Part shown: piece after piece, positions 28,765-38,301 of the stretch
Numbering within the stretch: the first letter of the stretch is position 1
How the letters are laid out: the number at the start of each line of letters is the position of its first letter
Origin: Desulfofustis sp.
GTDB taxonomy: Bacteria > Desulfobacterota > Desulfobulbia > Desulfobulbales > Desulfocapsaceae
DNA: 64,000 nucleotides
Assembly: GCA_022340565.1 (NCBI GenBank)
Contig: JAJDNR010000018.1
Coordinates: 1-64,000 of the forward strand
Reading direction: 5' to 3'
Made by a program: the position numbers and the translations under genes
Notes under the pieces: generated by a model
What the model saw: only the letters and a program-made list of their open reading frames with translations
Told to the model about the DNA's origin: nothing
Database searches by the model: none

Positions 28765-30183
28765 TCACTTTTTCTGCAGCCGTTCGATCAGGGCAAGCAT
28801 GTCCTCACTGTCCTGCTGCAGTTTACTTCCCGCTTGCGATTGCGCTGCGACCTCCTTGAAGTTCCCTTCCGCCAGCTTCAACTTTCCTTCATAGAGGTTG
28901 TATTTGCCGAGATGGTAACGCGCTTCCAGCCGCTTTCCCTGTGTCGACAAAATTTTGCCTATCTCGAAATATACCTCTGAAAGCTCCGGAATCTGCGCCG
29001 CAACATTTCTGAACAAGGCGAGCGCCTGATCCTTGTTGCCGAGTTTGTCCAAAATCTTTCCCAGGCTGAATTCGACATAGGCATCGCCGACGTGACTGCG
29101 GTACACCGGCTCAAGCGTCATTCTTGCCTGTTCCAGCGCTCCATGCTCAGCGAGAACATTGGCCTTGTCAACCTGCAGGATCCATTGTTCCGGAAACACG
29201 TTGATCACGGTCTCCAGACGGGTCAGGCTCCGCTCATAATTATTTTCCTGCCTGTCCAGCTGAGCCAGTCCGTAGAGGGCCATGGTCTCTTCGAATTCAG
29301 AGGAGCGGCCGTCGCTCATCTTGCTCGCCAGATACGCCTTGGCCGCAGTTGGATTGGAATCAAGGGACATGATCCGGTATTTGAACCGCAGAAAGGCGAA
29401 ATTGGCACGTTCTTCCTCGGCGACATGATAGCTGCTGTCAGCCTCGATCAGCGATTCGACATAATCGAGGCGGGCCTCGGGGTCCGGATGCGTCAGCAGA
29501 TACTGCGGCACCTGGTCCGAGCGATATCTGGTGATTCGTTTCATCGTCTGGAGCATCCGCTTCTGGCCCCGGGTATCCCGATGGAGATCCTGCATCCACT
29601 TGTAAGCGAGGAGGTCTGCCTCAGCTTCGTCCTGTCTCGAGAAGTAGAGTTGGGCACTCTGGCCTGCCGCCATTGATGAGACGAACAGCCCCGAGCTTAC
29701 CGCCCCTCCCCCCAGCGCCAGCGCCGCCAGTGCCGCGCCCAGCGAGGCGATGCTGATGACGGTTCCTTTTTTCATCCGCGATGCGAGATGGCGCTTGACC
29801 ACATGTCCGATCTCGTGGGCGATTACGGAGATCAGTTCGTCTTCACTGTTCATCGACTCAACCAGATTGGTATAGAAGAAGATGAGTCCGGACGGCGCTG
29901 CAAAGGCATTGAACTGATCGCTTTTGACGATGTAGAAATGGTAATCGAAATAGGGGATGCCGGCTACTTCCAGGACTTCTCCGCCGATGTCGTTCAGATA
30001 CTGGTAGAGATCGGGATCATCGATGATCGGAAACGCCGAACGGACGGTGTACAGCAATTTCTCACCAAGCTCCTTTTCCTCGCCGATGGTGAAACCTCTC
30101 AGTTGCGGCGGACAGGTCGATGTTATCAGCACACAGGCGAGGGTTGCAGCGATGATTTTGTGTACGGTGTGTATCATGTTCAT
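28765..30183 (-). CDS. M48 family metalloprotease with TPR repeats (BepA-like)
   Basis: A 472-residue periplasmic zinc protease. The signal peptide covers about the first 25 residues. The catalytic motif HEIGH has His123, Glu124 and His127, and a downstream EAEADLLAY supplies the third ligand. The C-terminal ~200 residues are TPR-like (NNYERSLTRLETVINVFPE and others), as in BepA/YfgC, which oversees outer-membrane protein assembly. The ATG at 30183 overlaps the oleD stop (ATGA), making it the last gene of the oleB-oleC-oleD operon; no functional link to olefin synthesis is known to me. Confidence 0.9.
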   Translation of the reverse strand: MNMIHTVHKIIAATLACVLITSTCPPQLRGFTIGEEKELGEKLLYTVRSAFPIIDDPDLYQYLNDIGGEVLEVAGIPYFDYHFYIVKSDQFNAFAAPSGLIFFYTNLVESMNSEDELISVIAHEIGHVVKRHLASRMKKGTVISIASLGAALAALALGGGAVSSGLFVSSMAAGQSAQLYFSRQDEAEADLLAYKWMQDLHRDTRGQKRMLQTMKRITRYRSDQVPQYLLTHPDPEARLDYVESLIEADSSYHVAEEERANFAFLRFKYRIMSLDSNPTAAKAYLASKMSDGRSSEFEETMALYGLAQLDRQENNYERSLTRLETVINVFPEQWILQVDKANVLAEHGALEQARMTLEPVYRSHVGDAYVEFSLGKILDKLGNKDQALALFRNVAAQIPELSEVYFEIGKILSTQGKRLEARYHLGKYNLYEGKLKLAEGNFKEVAAQSQAGSKLQQDSEDMLALIERLQKK

Positions 30184-31169
30184 GGAATCAGCGATTCAAG
30201 CAGCTGTTGTTTACCTTCCTCAAGGCTTACGATCGGACGGTATCCCAGTTCGTTTTTGGCCTTTTCATGGGAAAAACTATGCGACCTGGCGAGCTGAAGT
30301 GCAAGAAATCTCGTCATCGGCGGCTCATTTTCCTGTGTTCCGACTTTGCATAACACCTCCAGCAATCCTCCCATCAGATAGGCCAGACCAAACGGCACGC
30401 GTCTGACCACCGGTGGTATGCCCAGATCACGATACAGCCCGTTTATCCATTCCCACAGGCGAACCGGTTTTTCCTGTCCGATAAAATAGGCCTGTCCACC
30501 GGCATGGTCCGAGGTTTCCAGGTTTTCAGCAGCGAGCAGGTGGCAGTGCGCGACATTGTCGACAAAGGTGACATCCACCAGGTTCGTGCCGTTGCCGATA
30601 ATACGCAGACTACCCTGCTTCCCCCGTTCGATCAATCGGGGAACCAGATGGGGATCATTCGGGCCCCAGATGAGGTGCGGCCGTATCGCACAGGTGCGCA
30701 GCTGATCGCTGTTGTTTGCCAGCACATGCCGTTCGGCAATGATTTTGGAACGAGCATAGTGGCACAGCGGCTTGGTCGCGTAGGGCAGTGATTCATCGCC
30801 ATCAACGATGTCCCTGCGATCGAATACAACCGACGGCGTCGACGTGTAGACAAGGCGGGGGATCTGGTGTTTTCTGCAAGCATTGACGATATTGACGGTA
30901 CCGCCGACATTGGTATGGCGGTACTCATTCCAAGGACCCCAGATCCCAGCCTTGGCGGCGGTATGAAACACCGTATCTACTCCCGCGCACGCCCGATCTG
31001 CGAATTCGGGATCACCGATATCGCCGACCAGGCAGGTGGCTCCAAGCTCCTCGACCTGCGGGTATCTGTTTCTGCCGGCGACTCTGACCTCATAACCGGA
31101 CTCAGTCAATCGGCTGACTAGCGCCGATCCGACGAAGCCGCCCCCTCCCGTCACCAGCACCGTTTCCAT
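30180..31169 (-). CDS. oleD: OleD-like NAD(P)-dependent 2-alkyl-3-ketoacid reductase
   Basis: A 329-residue extended SDR of the 3-beta-hydroxysteroid dehydrogenase/epimerase type. VTGGGGFVGSALV binds the cofactor; YTSTPSVVF supplies the catalytic Ser/Thr and YARSKIIAE the Tyr-Lys pair. OleD reduces the 2-alkyl-3-ketoacid made by OleA to the 2-alkyl-3-hydroxyacid. The identification rests on the family plus the adjacent OleC- and OleB-like genes in the fixed order B-C-D. Its start overlaps the end of oleC by 19 bases and its stop overlaps the protease start by 4. Confidence 0.85.
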   Translation of the reverse strand: METVLVTGGGGFVGSALVSRLTESGYEVRVAGRNRYPQVEELGATCLVGDIGDPEFADRACAGVDTVFHTAAKAGIWGPWNEYRHTNVGGTVNIVNACRKHQIPRLVYTSTPSVVFDRRDIVDGDESLPYATKPLCHYARSKIIAERHVLANNSDQLRTCAIRPHLIWGPNDPHLVPRLIERGKQGSLRIIGNGTNLVDVTFVDNVAHCHLLAAENLETSDHAGGQAYFIGQEKPVRLWEWINGLYRDLGIPPVVRRVPFGLAYLMGGLLEVLCKVGTQENEPPMTRFLALQLARSHSFSHEKAKNELGYRPIVSLEEGKQQLLESLIP

Positions 31170-32806
31170 CTCGTCCCGGCGAGCTGGCGCTCAGCCCAGA
31201 CCGCCAGCTTTTCCCTGAATATTTTTGCATTGTGTCGGATGTCGACCGGAAACGAATGGTGAACGAGAATGGTTTCTATGCGCGCGGTCAGCTCATGTTC
31301 CCGGCACAATTGCGTCAATTCGGAACAAATGATTTCCCTGTCTGTCACCGCATCCGGATTCAGTTCGACGACCATCACCGGCCGCTGGTACCCGTCGCCA
31401 CCTGGCACACCCACCAGCGCGGATCTGAATACGCCGGGATGATTATTGGTTATCGCTTCGCAGCAAACAGTATACATGACACCGTCTCGCAGGACGACGC
31501 GATGGGCCTTCCGGCCGCAGAACCACAGTCGGCCGGCGCCGTCGAAATACCCGACATCGCCCATCCGGTGCCAGAAATCTGAGGTGTCCCGGATCTTGCT
31601 GAGCCTGTCGTGTTCGTCGCTGCTATCGTAACCATGGGTGACCACATCGCCTTTGACGATGATCTCGCCAATCTCGAACTCGGGCAGTTCGACAACCTCA
31701 GTCATGACGGTAATGGCACCATCGACGGACTCGATCACCTTGACCGAAATTCCCGGCAAAGGTCTTCCAACGCAGGTTCCCCTGCCCTGAATGGTCAGCG
31801 GCCAGGTGGAGCCCGTAATTTCGCGTCCCTCGATGGAGACGATCGGCAGACTTTCAGTGGCGCCGTAGGGCGTGTGGATTTCACCGTCTTCGGCGATCAT
31901 TTCATACACGTCTTCGATCAGCCGCCCGCTCACCGGCGCCCCGGCCATCAAGACCTTCTTCAGTCGCGGGCACTGGATGTCTTTCTCCAGACAATATCTG
32001 CTGACGGCATTCCATATGGCAGGGGAACCGAATGAGTAGGTGACGCCATACTCGATGAGCGACTTGACGAATTTCTCCGGGTTCACCCTCGCCGGTTTGG
32101 TGGGGTCCATGTCGGGAATCACCGCACAGGCTCCGAGAGCCGTTGAAAATAAAGCAAAGAGGGGGAAACCAGGCTGATCGATATCTCCCGGCCCAATCAT
32201 GTAGTACGATTTGATTTTTTCAAGCTGCGCGGCGAAGATCGAATGTTCAAACCTGACGCCTTTGGGCGGTCCCGTGGAACCGGTGGTGAAAATAATCGCC
32301 GCAAGCGATCGGGCATCGGGCTCGAACGGGGCGAATTCGCCCGGCTCCGGTCGGATACGCTTCCTGATGTCGGCAAAGGGGATTCCGAAAAAACTGCCAC
32401 AACAGAAGCGTTTCTTGACATGGTTGAATTTTCTGCGAAACAGGTAACTGAGAACTACCACTGCAGGAATGCCGATCACATAGACGGGACGTACCTTTTC
32501 GATGCAGCTGAGCAGGTTCTTGTACCCCATTCCCGGATCAATCAGGATGATTGTCGCACCGATCCTGAACAGCGCGAAGGTAAGGGCGATGAAGTCGATG
32601 GACGGCTTGACCATCAGCACCACGCGGTCTCCCGGGACGACTCCCTGGCGCTGCAGGTAGGACCGGTAGCTCCGCACATATCCGGTGAGTTCCCCGAAGG
32701 TGCACGAGCGGCCCGATGCCGCCTCGATGATTGCAGTCCGGTCTTTGTGCCCTGCAGCCGTGTCTTCCAGTGCCTGGGCTATATTTGTGACGGGCCGTCC
32801 AGTCAT
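31151..32806 (-). CDS. oleC: OleC-like beta-lactone synthetase (AMP-dependent)
   Basis: A 551-residue ANL-superfamily enzyme. The phosphate loop IIFTTGSTGPPKGV (residues 171-184) has the GSTGPPKG form usual in OleC. Further motifs are TPYGATESLPIVS and WHRMGDVGYFDGAGRLWFCGRKAHRV. OleC uses ATP to cyclise the 2-alkyl-3-hydroxyacid to a beta-lactone instead of making an acyl-CoA. The product assignment relies on both the OleC-like loop and the flanking oleB and oleD genes. Its start overlaps the oleB stop (ATGA). Confidence 0.86.
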   Translation of the reverse strand: MTGRPVTNIAQALEDTAAGHKDRTAIIEAASGRSCTFGELTGYVRSYRSYLQRQGVVPGDRVVLMVKPSIDFIALTFALFRIGATIILIDPGMGYKNLLSCIEKVRPVYVIGIPAVVVLSYLFRRKFNHVKKRFCCGSFFGIPFADIRKRIRPEPGEFAPFEPDARSLAAIIFTTGSTGPPKGVRFEHSIFAAQLEKIKSYYMIGPGDIDQPGFPLFALFSTALGACAVIPDMDPTKPARVNPEKFVKSLIEYGVTYSFGSPAIWNAVSRYCLEKDIQCPRLKKVLMAGAPVSGRLIEDVYEMIAEDGEIHTPYGATESLPIVSIEGREITGSTWPLTIQGRGTCVGRPLPGISVKVIESVDGAITVMTEVVELPEFEIGEIIVKGDVVTHGYDSSDEHDRLSKIRDTSDFWHRMGDVGYFDGAGRLWFCGRKAHRVVLRDGVMYTVCCEAITNNHPGVFRSALVGVPGGDGYQRPVMVVELNPDAVTDREIICSELTQLCREHELTARIETILVHHSFPVDIRHNAKIFREKLAVWAERQLAGTRWKRCW

Positions 32807-33693
32807 GTGGAGGATCCGCTCAGGAAGTTTTCAATCAGCGGTTCCACCCGCCCGGCTCCATCCTCGAGAATATAGTGACCGCAATCGTCGAAATAATGAC
32901 TGTGCGCAGCCGGGAATCTGCGCCTCCATTCATGATAGAAGTGATCGTTGAAGCAGAAATCCCTGCCGCCCCAGATTATCGCCATCTCTGGGGGATTGCC
33001 GGCCAGTCTGTCGACATAGCGTTCGACATCCACCAGGGTCTGGTATGATCGGTGGCGGGGATGAAGCGGTATATCCTTGACGAATTCGTGGACTCCGATC
33101 CTCGTTTTCCACGATGTATAGGGCTTCACATACGCTGCAGCAAGATCACGCTTCATCGGCTGTGCAACCGCCATGAAGGTGGCTCCCCTGGCAAATGCAT
33201 TGCAGCCTTTTACGAGCAGGGCGCCGATCAGCGGCCACCTGCAGACACGGATGCGCAGTGGAATGCGGTTCGATCGAAATGCCGCGGTATTCAAAATGAC
33301 GAGCTTTTCCAGCCCAACCTCGCGCTGGGCCGCAGCCCCCAGTCCGATGGCTCCGCCCCAGTCGTGCAGAACCAAAGACGTTGTCGACAGATGGAGCCGA
33401 TCGAACAGGGCTGCCAAGTTGTCTATATGGTTTTTCAGGGTGTACTCGAACGACCGTGGTTTGTCTGACATCCCGCTGCCGATATGATCCGGTACGATAA
33501 CCCTGAATCGCTTTCTTAATACGGTAATGAGGTTTCTGAAATAATACCACCAGGTCGGGTTGCCGTGCACCAGAACGACGGCGTCGCCCTGCCCTTCATC
33601 GATATAATGCATGCGCAGACCGTTGACGGTCGCGTAGTGCGAGGCGAACTGGTCGCCGGGGAACATGGGTTGGTGCATGCTTTCAGAGATCAT
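32803..33693 (-). CDS. oleB: OleB-like alpha/beta hydrolase (beta-lactone decarboxylase)
   Basis: A 296-residue alpha/beta hydrolase close to haloalkane dehalogenases. HGNPTWWYYFR forms the oxyanion region, Asp111 in LHDWGG is the nucleophile and His273 in CGHYILED the catalytic histidine. In ole clusters this fold decarboxylates the beta-lactone to a cis-olefin. It is the first gene of the operon oleB-oleC-oleD-M48. The expected partner oleA is not upstream: the next gene in that direction is a cold-shock gene on the other strand. No strong ribosome site; alternative starts lie at 33678 and 33666. Confidence 0.85.
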   Translation of the reverse strand: MISESMHQPMFPGDQFASHYATVNGLRMHYIDEGQGDAVVLVHGNPTWWYYFRNLITVLRKRFRVIVPDHIGSGMSDKPRSFEYTLKNHIDNLAALFDRLHLSTTSLVLHDWGGAIGLGAAAQREVGLEKLVILNTAAFRSNRIPLRIRVCRWPLIGALLVKGCNAFARGATFMAVAQPMKRDLAAAYVKPYTSWKTRIGVHEFVKDIPLHPRHRSYQTLVDVERYVDRLAGNPPEMAIIWGGRDFCFNDHFYHEWRRRFPAAHSHYFDDCGHYILEDGAGRVEPLIENFLSGSST

Positions 33694-34018
33694 TATGGTC
33701 GGGGTACTGGGGCTGCCATCCTAATCGAATTCAGATCATATTCAAGCGTTCTTGTCATCCCTTACAAGAAGTCGCAAAATATGAGAAATAAAAATTAGTT
33801 ATACTTTTCTAAACAAAAATATTGCCTTTCTCACCTTGATATGCTATTTCGGTCGATGTCAGTTAATTAGTGGAATAATAAAGATATTTTTGTAATGTTA
33901 ATGAGAATTCTTCTCATCTTTAACCATTCCACTAAGGGTAAATCCTTCAACCTGCCGGCCGGGTCGAAGGTTTTCTTCAAGTCCTGTTGCGGGGACTTAA
34001 CTAAAAAGGAGTAGAAGC
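33694..34018 (+). promoter_or_regulatory. Structured leader/promoter region of the cold-shock gene
   Basis: This 325-base, mostly AT-rich gap holds three hairpins before the csp start. The first, 33901-33917, is a 7-bp perfect palindrome (ATGAGAA / TTCTCAT), which also resembles a Fur box. The second, 33944-33970 (CCTTC...GAAGG with inner ACC/GGT), is followed by TTTTCTT, as in an attenuator. The third, 33979-33998 (AAGTCC / GGACTT), lies just before the ribosome site AAAAAGGAG. Long folded leaders are typical of cold-shock mRNAs. The region also holds the oleB promoter on the other strand. The roles are inferred. Confidence 0.5.
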
Positions 34019-34219
34019 ATGGCAGAAGGTACGGTTAAGTGGTTCAACGATGCTAAAGGTTTTGGATTCATTCAAAGAGATGGAGAATCCGATGTTTTCG
34101 TTCATTATTCAGCTATCATGGGAGATGGATTCAAATCTCTTGATGAAGGAGCCCGGGTCAAATTCGAAATAGTCGAGGGCCCGAAAGGACCTGCTGCCGA
34201 CAAGGTGGAACGTCTGTAA
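34019..34219 (+). CDS. Cold-shock domain protein (CspA family)
   Basis: A 66-residue single cold-shock domain. [19 protein letters not shown] contains RNP1 (KGFGFI) and DVFVHYSAI contains RNP2 (VFVHY), the aromatic surface that binds single-stranded RNA and DNA. Such proteins act as RNA chaperones. The start follows a strong AAGGAG site 7-8 bases upstream. A perfect intrinsic terminator follows at 34251, so it is monocistronic. Its long hairpin-rich leader suggests post-transcriptional control. Confidence 0.95.
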   Translation: MAEGTVKWFNDAKGFGFIQRDGESDVFVHYSAIMGDGFKSLDEGARVKFEIVEGPKGPAADKVERL

Positions 34220-34250
34220 ATCGCCGACGCGATTCGCATGCAGTAGACAT

Positions 34251-34278
34251 AGGGGTTTTCGTCATGAAAACCCCTTTT
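34251..34278 (+). terminator. Intrinsic terminator after the cold-shock gene
   Basis: A perfect 10-bp stem (AGGGGTTTTC at 34251-34260 with GAAAACCCCT at 34266-34275), a 5-base loop and a following T run. As the flanking sequence is A-rich on the other side, it may also end pepA transcripts arriving from the minus strand. Confidence 0.85.
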
Positions 34279-34294
34279 CCATTTCCAATCCAGT

Positions 34295-35839
34295 TCAGCT
34301 CTTGTTCTTCCCTCCAAGCTTCAGCTGCTTCCAGCTGTCGATAAGCGACAGGAGCAGGCGCACCCCGAATCCGGAAGGGCCTTTGGGGATATAGCTTTTC
34401 TTCGTGTAATCCCAGGCGGTACCGGCGATATCGAGGTGAGCCCACGGAGTTTGGCCGACAAACTTCAACAGGTAGGCGGCAGCGGTTATCGATCCTCCCG
34501 ACTTGCCACCGACATTTTTTATATCGGCCACCTCGGAATCGATCTGATCGACATACTCTTTATCAAGCGGCAGTCGCCACACCTTTTCACCGCAGATATC
34601 TCCGACCCTGCTGATCAACTCAGCCAGGCCGTCATGGTTGCTCATCAGGCCGGCTCGGTGATTTCCGAGGCCGACGATCACCGCCCCGGTAAGCGTCGCC
34701 AGATCGACAACCCAATCGGGCTGGTAGCGATCGATTCCGTAAGCGAGTGCATCGGCCAGGATAAGACGCCCCTCGGCGTCGGTATTGATGACTTCAGAGG
34801 TCACTCCGTTGAAGTGGGTGATGATATCTCCCGGTTTCACCGCCGCTCCCCCGGCCATATTGTCGGTGGCCGGGACGATCGCGACGACACGCAGGCCCGG
34901 TTTTTCTTCAGCGACCACCTGCATGGTCGATAAGACTGCCGCTCCGCCGCACATGTCGTATTTCATGTCCTGCATGCCGGCCGCCGGTTTGAGGCTGACG
35001 CCGCCGGAGTCAAAGGTAACGCCTTTTCCCACCAGCACCATGGTCTTTGAAAATGATGGCGGATTATGCTCGAGAACGACCAGCTTGGGTTGGGTCGACG
35101 ATCCCTGATTGACGGCGATGATTCCCCCCATGCCCAGTTTTTCGATCTGATCCTTGTCAAGCACTGAACAGTGCAAATCAGAGCGCTTCGCGAGATCGAC
35201 GGCGAACTGTGCGAAGTCATCGGGCGTCCACCGGTTACCCGGTTCGTTGGCCATATTTCTGGCTGTGGCGACCGACCGGCAGCGCCTGGAAACCTTAGCG
35301 ACTTCATGACGAAACGCTCGACTGTCAACGTGGATCTCGATTGTATCTATGCCTTCGAATTTCTCATCACCTTCGTCAGCTTTCTTGTATTTATCGAAGC
35401 GGTAGTTGCCAAGCAGCATCCCTTCTACCAGGCATCCGGCAAGATATCGCCGATGCTCCTTGACCCAGGAGGGGAAGACCACGAGCACCTCCCGGCTCTT
35501 AACCCTGGCGGCCTGCTGACTGATCGTGCCGCCCGCAGTCCTGAATCGTTCCGCCATCCCTTCGAGTCCGGCGGTCTTATCATACTCCCCGAATCCCGCC
35601 AGCAGGATTCTCCGAGCCTTGGTTTTGACCGGCAGGTTCGACTGGTTCGGGTACAGCATCGTCATCTCATCCGCCTTTCCCTTGACATCCCCCAACCTGT
35701 GCAGGTGATCCACCCCCTTTCTGACGGGCTCATCGCACCGGGGAGTGTTCTTCTTTCTCTCGGCGACCAGGAACACCAGCAGCGGACCGGCATATTTCTC
35801 CAGTGATCTTCCGGTTATCGATACATCGCAGGTTTTCAT
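34295..35839 (-). CDS. pepA: Leucyl aminopeptidase (M17, PepA)
   Basis: A 514-residue M17 aminopeptidase that removes N-terminal residues from peptides in the cytosol. The metal and active-site motifs are clear: VGKGVTFDSGGVSLKP, MKYDMCGGAA and NTDAEGRLILADAL, the family signature. The N-terminal macro-like domain runs to about residue 170. The ATG at 35839 (MKTCDVS) is preferred over one at 35974, because AGGA lies 8 bases before it and the extension has no family match. Confidence 0.93.
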   Translation of the reverse strand: MKTCDVSITGRSLEKYAGPLLVFLVAERKKNTPRCDEPVRKGVDHLHRLGDVKGKADEMTMLYPNQSNLPVKTKARRILLAGFGEYDKTAGLEGMAERFRTAGGTISQQAARVKSREVLVVFPSWVKEHRRYLAGCLVEGMLLGNYRFDKYKKADEGDEKFEGIDTIEIHVDSRAFRHEVAKVSRRCRSVATARNMANEPGNRWTPDDFAQFAVDLAKRSDLHCSVLDKDQIEKLGMGGIIAVNQGSSTQPKLVVLEHNPPSFSKTMVLVGKGVTFDSGGVSLKPAAGMQDMKYDMCGGAAVLSTMQVVAEEKPGLRVVAIVPATDNMAGGAAVKPGDIITHFNGVTSEVINTDAEGRLILADALAYGIDRYQPDWVVDLATLTGAVIVGLGNHRAGLMSNHDGLAELISRVGDICGEKVWRLPLDKEYVDQIDSEVADIKNVGGKSGGSITAAAYLLKFVGQTPWAHLDIAGTAWDYTKKSYIPKGPSGFGVRLLLSLIDSWKQLKLGGKNKS

Positions 35840-35965
35840 GAAATATCCTGTATGTTGAGCTCTGAATACTGAATAACCCGTCAACCAGCCTGAATTTTCT
35901 AGAAAAAACAACCCTTGGTTACTATTATACATCCACTGCCGAATTACAACGAAATGGAGATAACC

Positions 35966-37000
35966 ATGCTGCAAACGCTCATTATTTCGGTATCGCTGGC
36001 CCTCGTCTTATCTGCACTCTGCTCCGTCTGCGAAGCCGTGCTCTATTCCCTCACCGCTTCCCAGGTTGAAATGCTGCGTAAATCAGGCACCAGGGCCGGC
36101 CGGTTACTGCACGATCTGAAAAGCGATATCGAAGAGCCGATCACCGCGATCCTGACCCTCAATACGATCGCCAACACCATTGGGGCCGCAATCGCCGGAG
36201 CGGCTGCAGGCCGTTTGTACGGCGACAGCAATGTGTTCTTCTTTTCCGTCGCGTTTACGATGGCCATCCTGATTTTTTCAGAAATCATCCCGAAAACCGT
36301 CGGAGTCTCCTATCCGTATCGGCTTGCACCCTACATTGCTTTGCCGATCAGGCTGATGATATTTATTCTCAAGCCGATCATCATCCTCTGCCAGTTTGTC
36401 ACCCGGCTCATTCCTCAAGGTCAGAGCGAGGAACCGATCAGCGCCGAGGAGTTGCAGACGATAGCGGCGCTGTCCCTTGAATCGGGGCAGCTCGAGGCGG
36501 TGCAGGAAAAGGTCATCACCAACATCATCGATCTCAAACAGAAGACGGTCAGACAGGTGATGACGCCGCGTACCGTCACCTTTTCGCTGGATGAAAATCT
36601 GACGATCGAGCAGGCCATGATCGAGATAAACCGGCTCACCAGTCACAGCCGGATTCCCGTTTACAATAAGGATCCGGATGAAGTAACCGGTATCGTGATG
36701 CGTAAGGACGTGCTGCTGGCGGCCGCCGAGCAGAAAATCGACAGTACCCTTGCCAAATTGAAGACCCCGGCACATTTCGTGCCGGAATCAATGCCCCTTA
36801 ACCTGGTATTGATCGACTTTTTCGAAAAACGGCAGCATCTGTTCGTCGTCGTCGACGAGTACGGCTCGGTCACCGGAGTCATTTCGATGGAAGATGTGTT
36901 CGAGGAAATCATCGGCCAGGAGATCATCGATGAATCTGACCGAACAGGGGATATGAGAGAGCTGGCCCGGCGTTCGACGACCAGGCCGCGAACTGCATAG
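35966..37000 (+). CDS. CNNM/CorC-type DUF21-CBS membrane protein
   Basis: A 344-residue protein with an N-terminal DUF21 (CNNM) membrane domain of about four helices (ALCSVCEAVLYSLTASQ, TLNTIANTIGAAIAGAAAG, ILIFSEIIPKTVGVSYP) and two CBS domains (VRQVMTPRTVTFSLDEN and FVVVDEYGSVTGVISMEDVFEEIIG). Relatives are annotated as hemolysins or as CorB/CorC-type Mg2+ or Co2+ efflux proteins. The C-terminal CorC_HlyC domain is missing, the protein ending soon after the second CBS. The ATG at 35966 follows GGAG at a suitable spacing and is preferred over 35915. Confidence 0.87.
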   Translation: MLQTLIISVSLALVLSALCSVCEAVLYSLTASQVEMLRKSGTRAGRLLHDLKSDIEEPITAILTLNTIANTIGAAIAGAAAGRLYGDSNVFFFSVAFTMAILIFSEIIPKTVGVSYPYRLAPYIALPIRLMIFILKPIIILCQFVTRLIPQGQSEEPISAEELQTIAALSLESGQLEAVQEKVITNIIDLKQKTVRQVMTPRTVTFSLDENLTIEQAMIEINRLTSHSRIPVYNKDPDEVTGIVMRKDVLLAAAEQKIDSTLAKLKTPAHFVPESMPLNLVLIDFFEKRQHLFVVVDEYGSVTGVISMEDVFEEIIGQEIIDESDRTGDMRELARRSTTRPRTA

Positions 37001-37073
37001 CGGTGCTCGGTCGATGGTGATCAGGAGGACGGGTCGACCCCGCCGGAGGATTGCATCCCCAGGGGAGGTGGAG

Positions 37074-38183
37074 TCAGTTGACCGGTTCGAGCTTCAGGGT
37101 GAGCGACACCGGATTCCCGTCTCGAAGCAGATTCAATTCGATGTCATCACCGATCTTGTAGCGTTCCAGAATGTCCCTGATATCCGCTGAAGATCTCACA
37201 GGGGTGCCGGCAATTCCGGTGATCACATCCCCCAGCACGATCTCTCCGCGGTACTGCTGTGTCGGTCTGAGTCCGGCCCGCTCCGCCGGCCCGTCATGCT
37301 CCACGTCCAGGATCAACACCCCGTCGATTCCCAGTCGTGCGGCAATCCGTTCATCGACCAGCTTTACCCCGATGCCGGGACGGATCAAGCGGCCATGCTT
37401 TATCAATTCTGGAACCACCCGGTTCACTTCTTCCACCGGCACCGCAAAACCGATTCCCGCATAAGTACCCGATGGACTGAAAATGGCGGTGTTTACACCG
37501 ATCAGCCTGCCGGCACTGTCCAGCAGCGGTCCCCCTGAATTACCGGGATTGATGGCTGCGTCGGTCTGGATCACCCCGCGGATGGTTCTGCCGGTGATAG
37601 CCTCGATCTCCCTGCCGAGTGCCGAGATGATGCCGGCGGTGATGGTATGATCCAGGCCGAACGGGTTGCCGATCGCGAACACCTTCTGTCCGACCAGCAG
37701 GTTTTCGGCCTCTCCCACCAGAATCGGTTTGAGCTGGCCAGGGGGTGCATTCACCTGCAGAACTGCCAGGTCCTTGTCCGGCTCGGCGCCCACCAGAACC
37801 GCCTTGTAGGTTGACTGATCGGCCATTGTCACGCGGATTTGATTGGCATCAGAGATTACATGGTAGTTGGTCACGATCCTGCCTTCGCTGTCCCACACAA
37901 ACCCTGATCCGGTCCCCTGGGGAATTTCAACCGCATTGAGCGAATAAAGACTTCTGCGCACCGCAACGCTGGTGATGTTTACAACCGACGGGGAACTTTC
38001 CCTGAAAATCGCAATGATGTTCTTTTCATCGTCGGCCAGGTCGCCACGCGCGGTGACAGCCCGCGGTTCGGCATGCCGGTTGACCGGACGCCAGCTGCTG
38101 TCTCCGAACAGGTACCAGAGCGAAACGACGACGATCAGAAGCAGGACGTACCTAGCGAACCCTCTGTTTTTTGTCGATTGCAT
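37074..38183 (-). CDS. HtrA/DegS-type serine protease with PDZ domain
   Basis: A 369-residue membrane-anchored periplasmic protease. An N-terminal membrane segment (residues ~11-26) is followed by a trypsin-like domain with the triad His108 (NYHV), Asp138 (DKDLAVL) and Ser216 (NPGNSGGPL), then one PDZ domain (residues ~275-365). A single PDZ and a membrane anchor match DegS better than DegP; DegS-type proteases sense misfolded outer-membrane proteins. No sigma-E or anti-sigma gene is nearby. It converges on the CBS protein gene and lies upstream of mgtE in the same direction. Confidence 0.92.
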   Translation of the reverse strand: MQSTKNRGFARYVLLLIVVVSLWYLFGDSSWRPVNRHAEPRAVTARGDLADDEKNIIAIFRESSPSVVNITSVAVRRSLYSLNAVEIPQGTGSGFVWDSEGRIVTNYHVISDANQIRVTMADQSTYKAVLVGAEPDKDLAVLQVNAPPGQLKPILVGEAENLLVGQKVFAIGNPFGLDHTITAGIISALGREIEAITGRTIRGVIQTDAAINPGNSGGPLLDSAGRLIGVNTAIFSPSGTYAGIGFAVPVEEVNRVVPELIKHGRLIRPGIGVKLVDERIAARLGIDGVLILDVEHDGPAERAGLRPTQQYRGEIVLGDVITGIAGTPVRSSADIRDILERYKIGDDIELNLLRDGNPVSLTLKLEPVN

Positions 38184-38301
38184 ACCAGTATCATTTAGGT
38201 GGATCCGATCAGATCCGGCACATTTTTTTCGCAGCTTTTCGAATGAGCAGGTACCCTGTCGTGTTTGAAACGGCCGGGCGCCGACGGGCCTGTGCTGCTC
38301 G

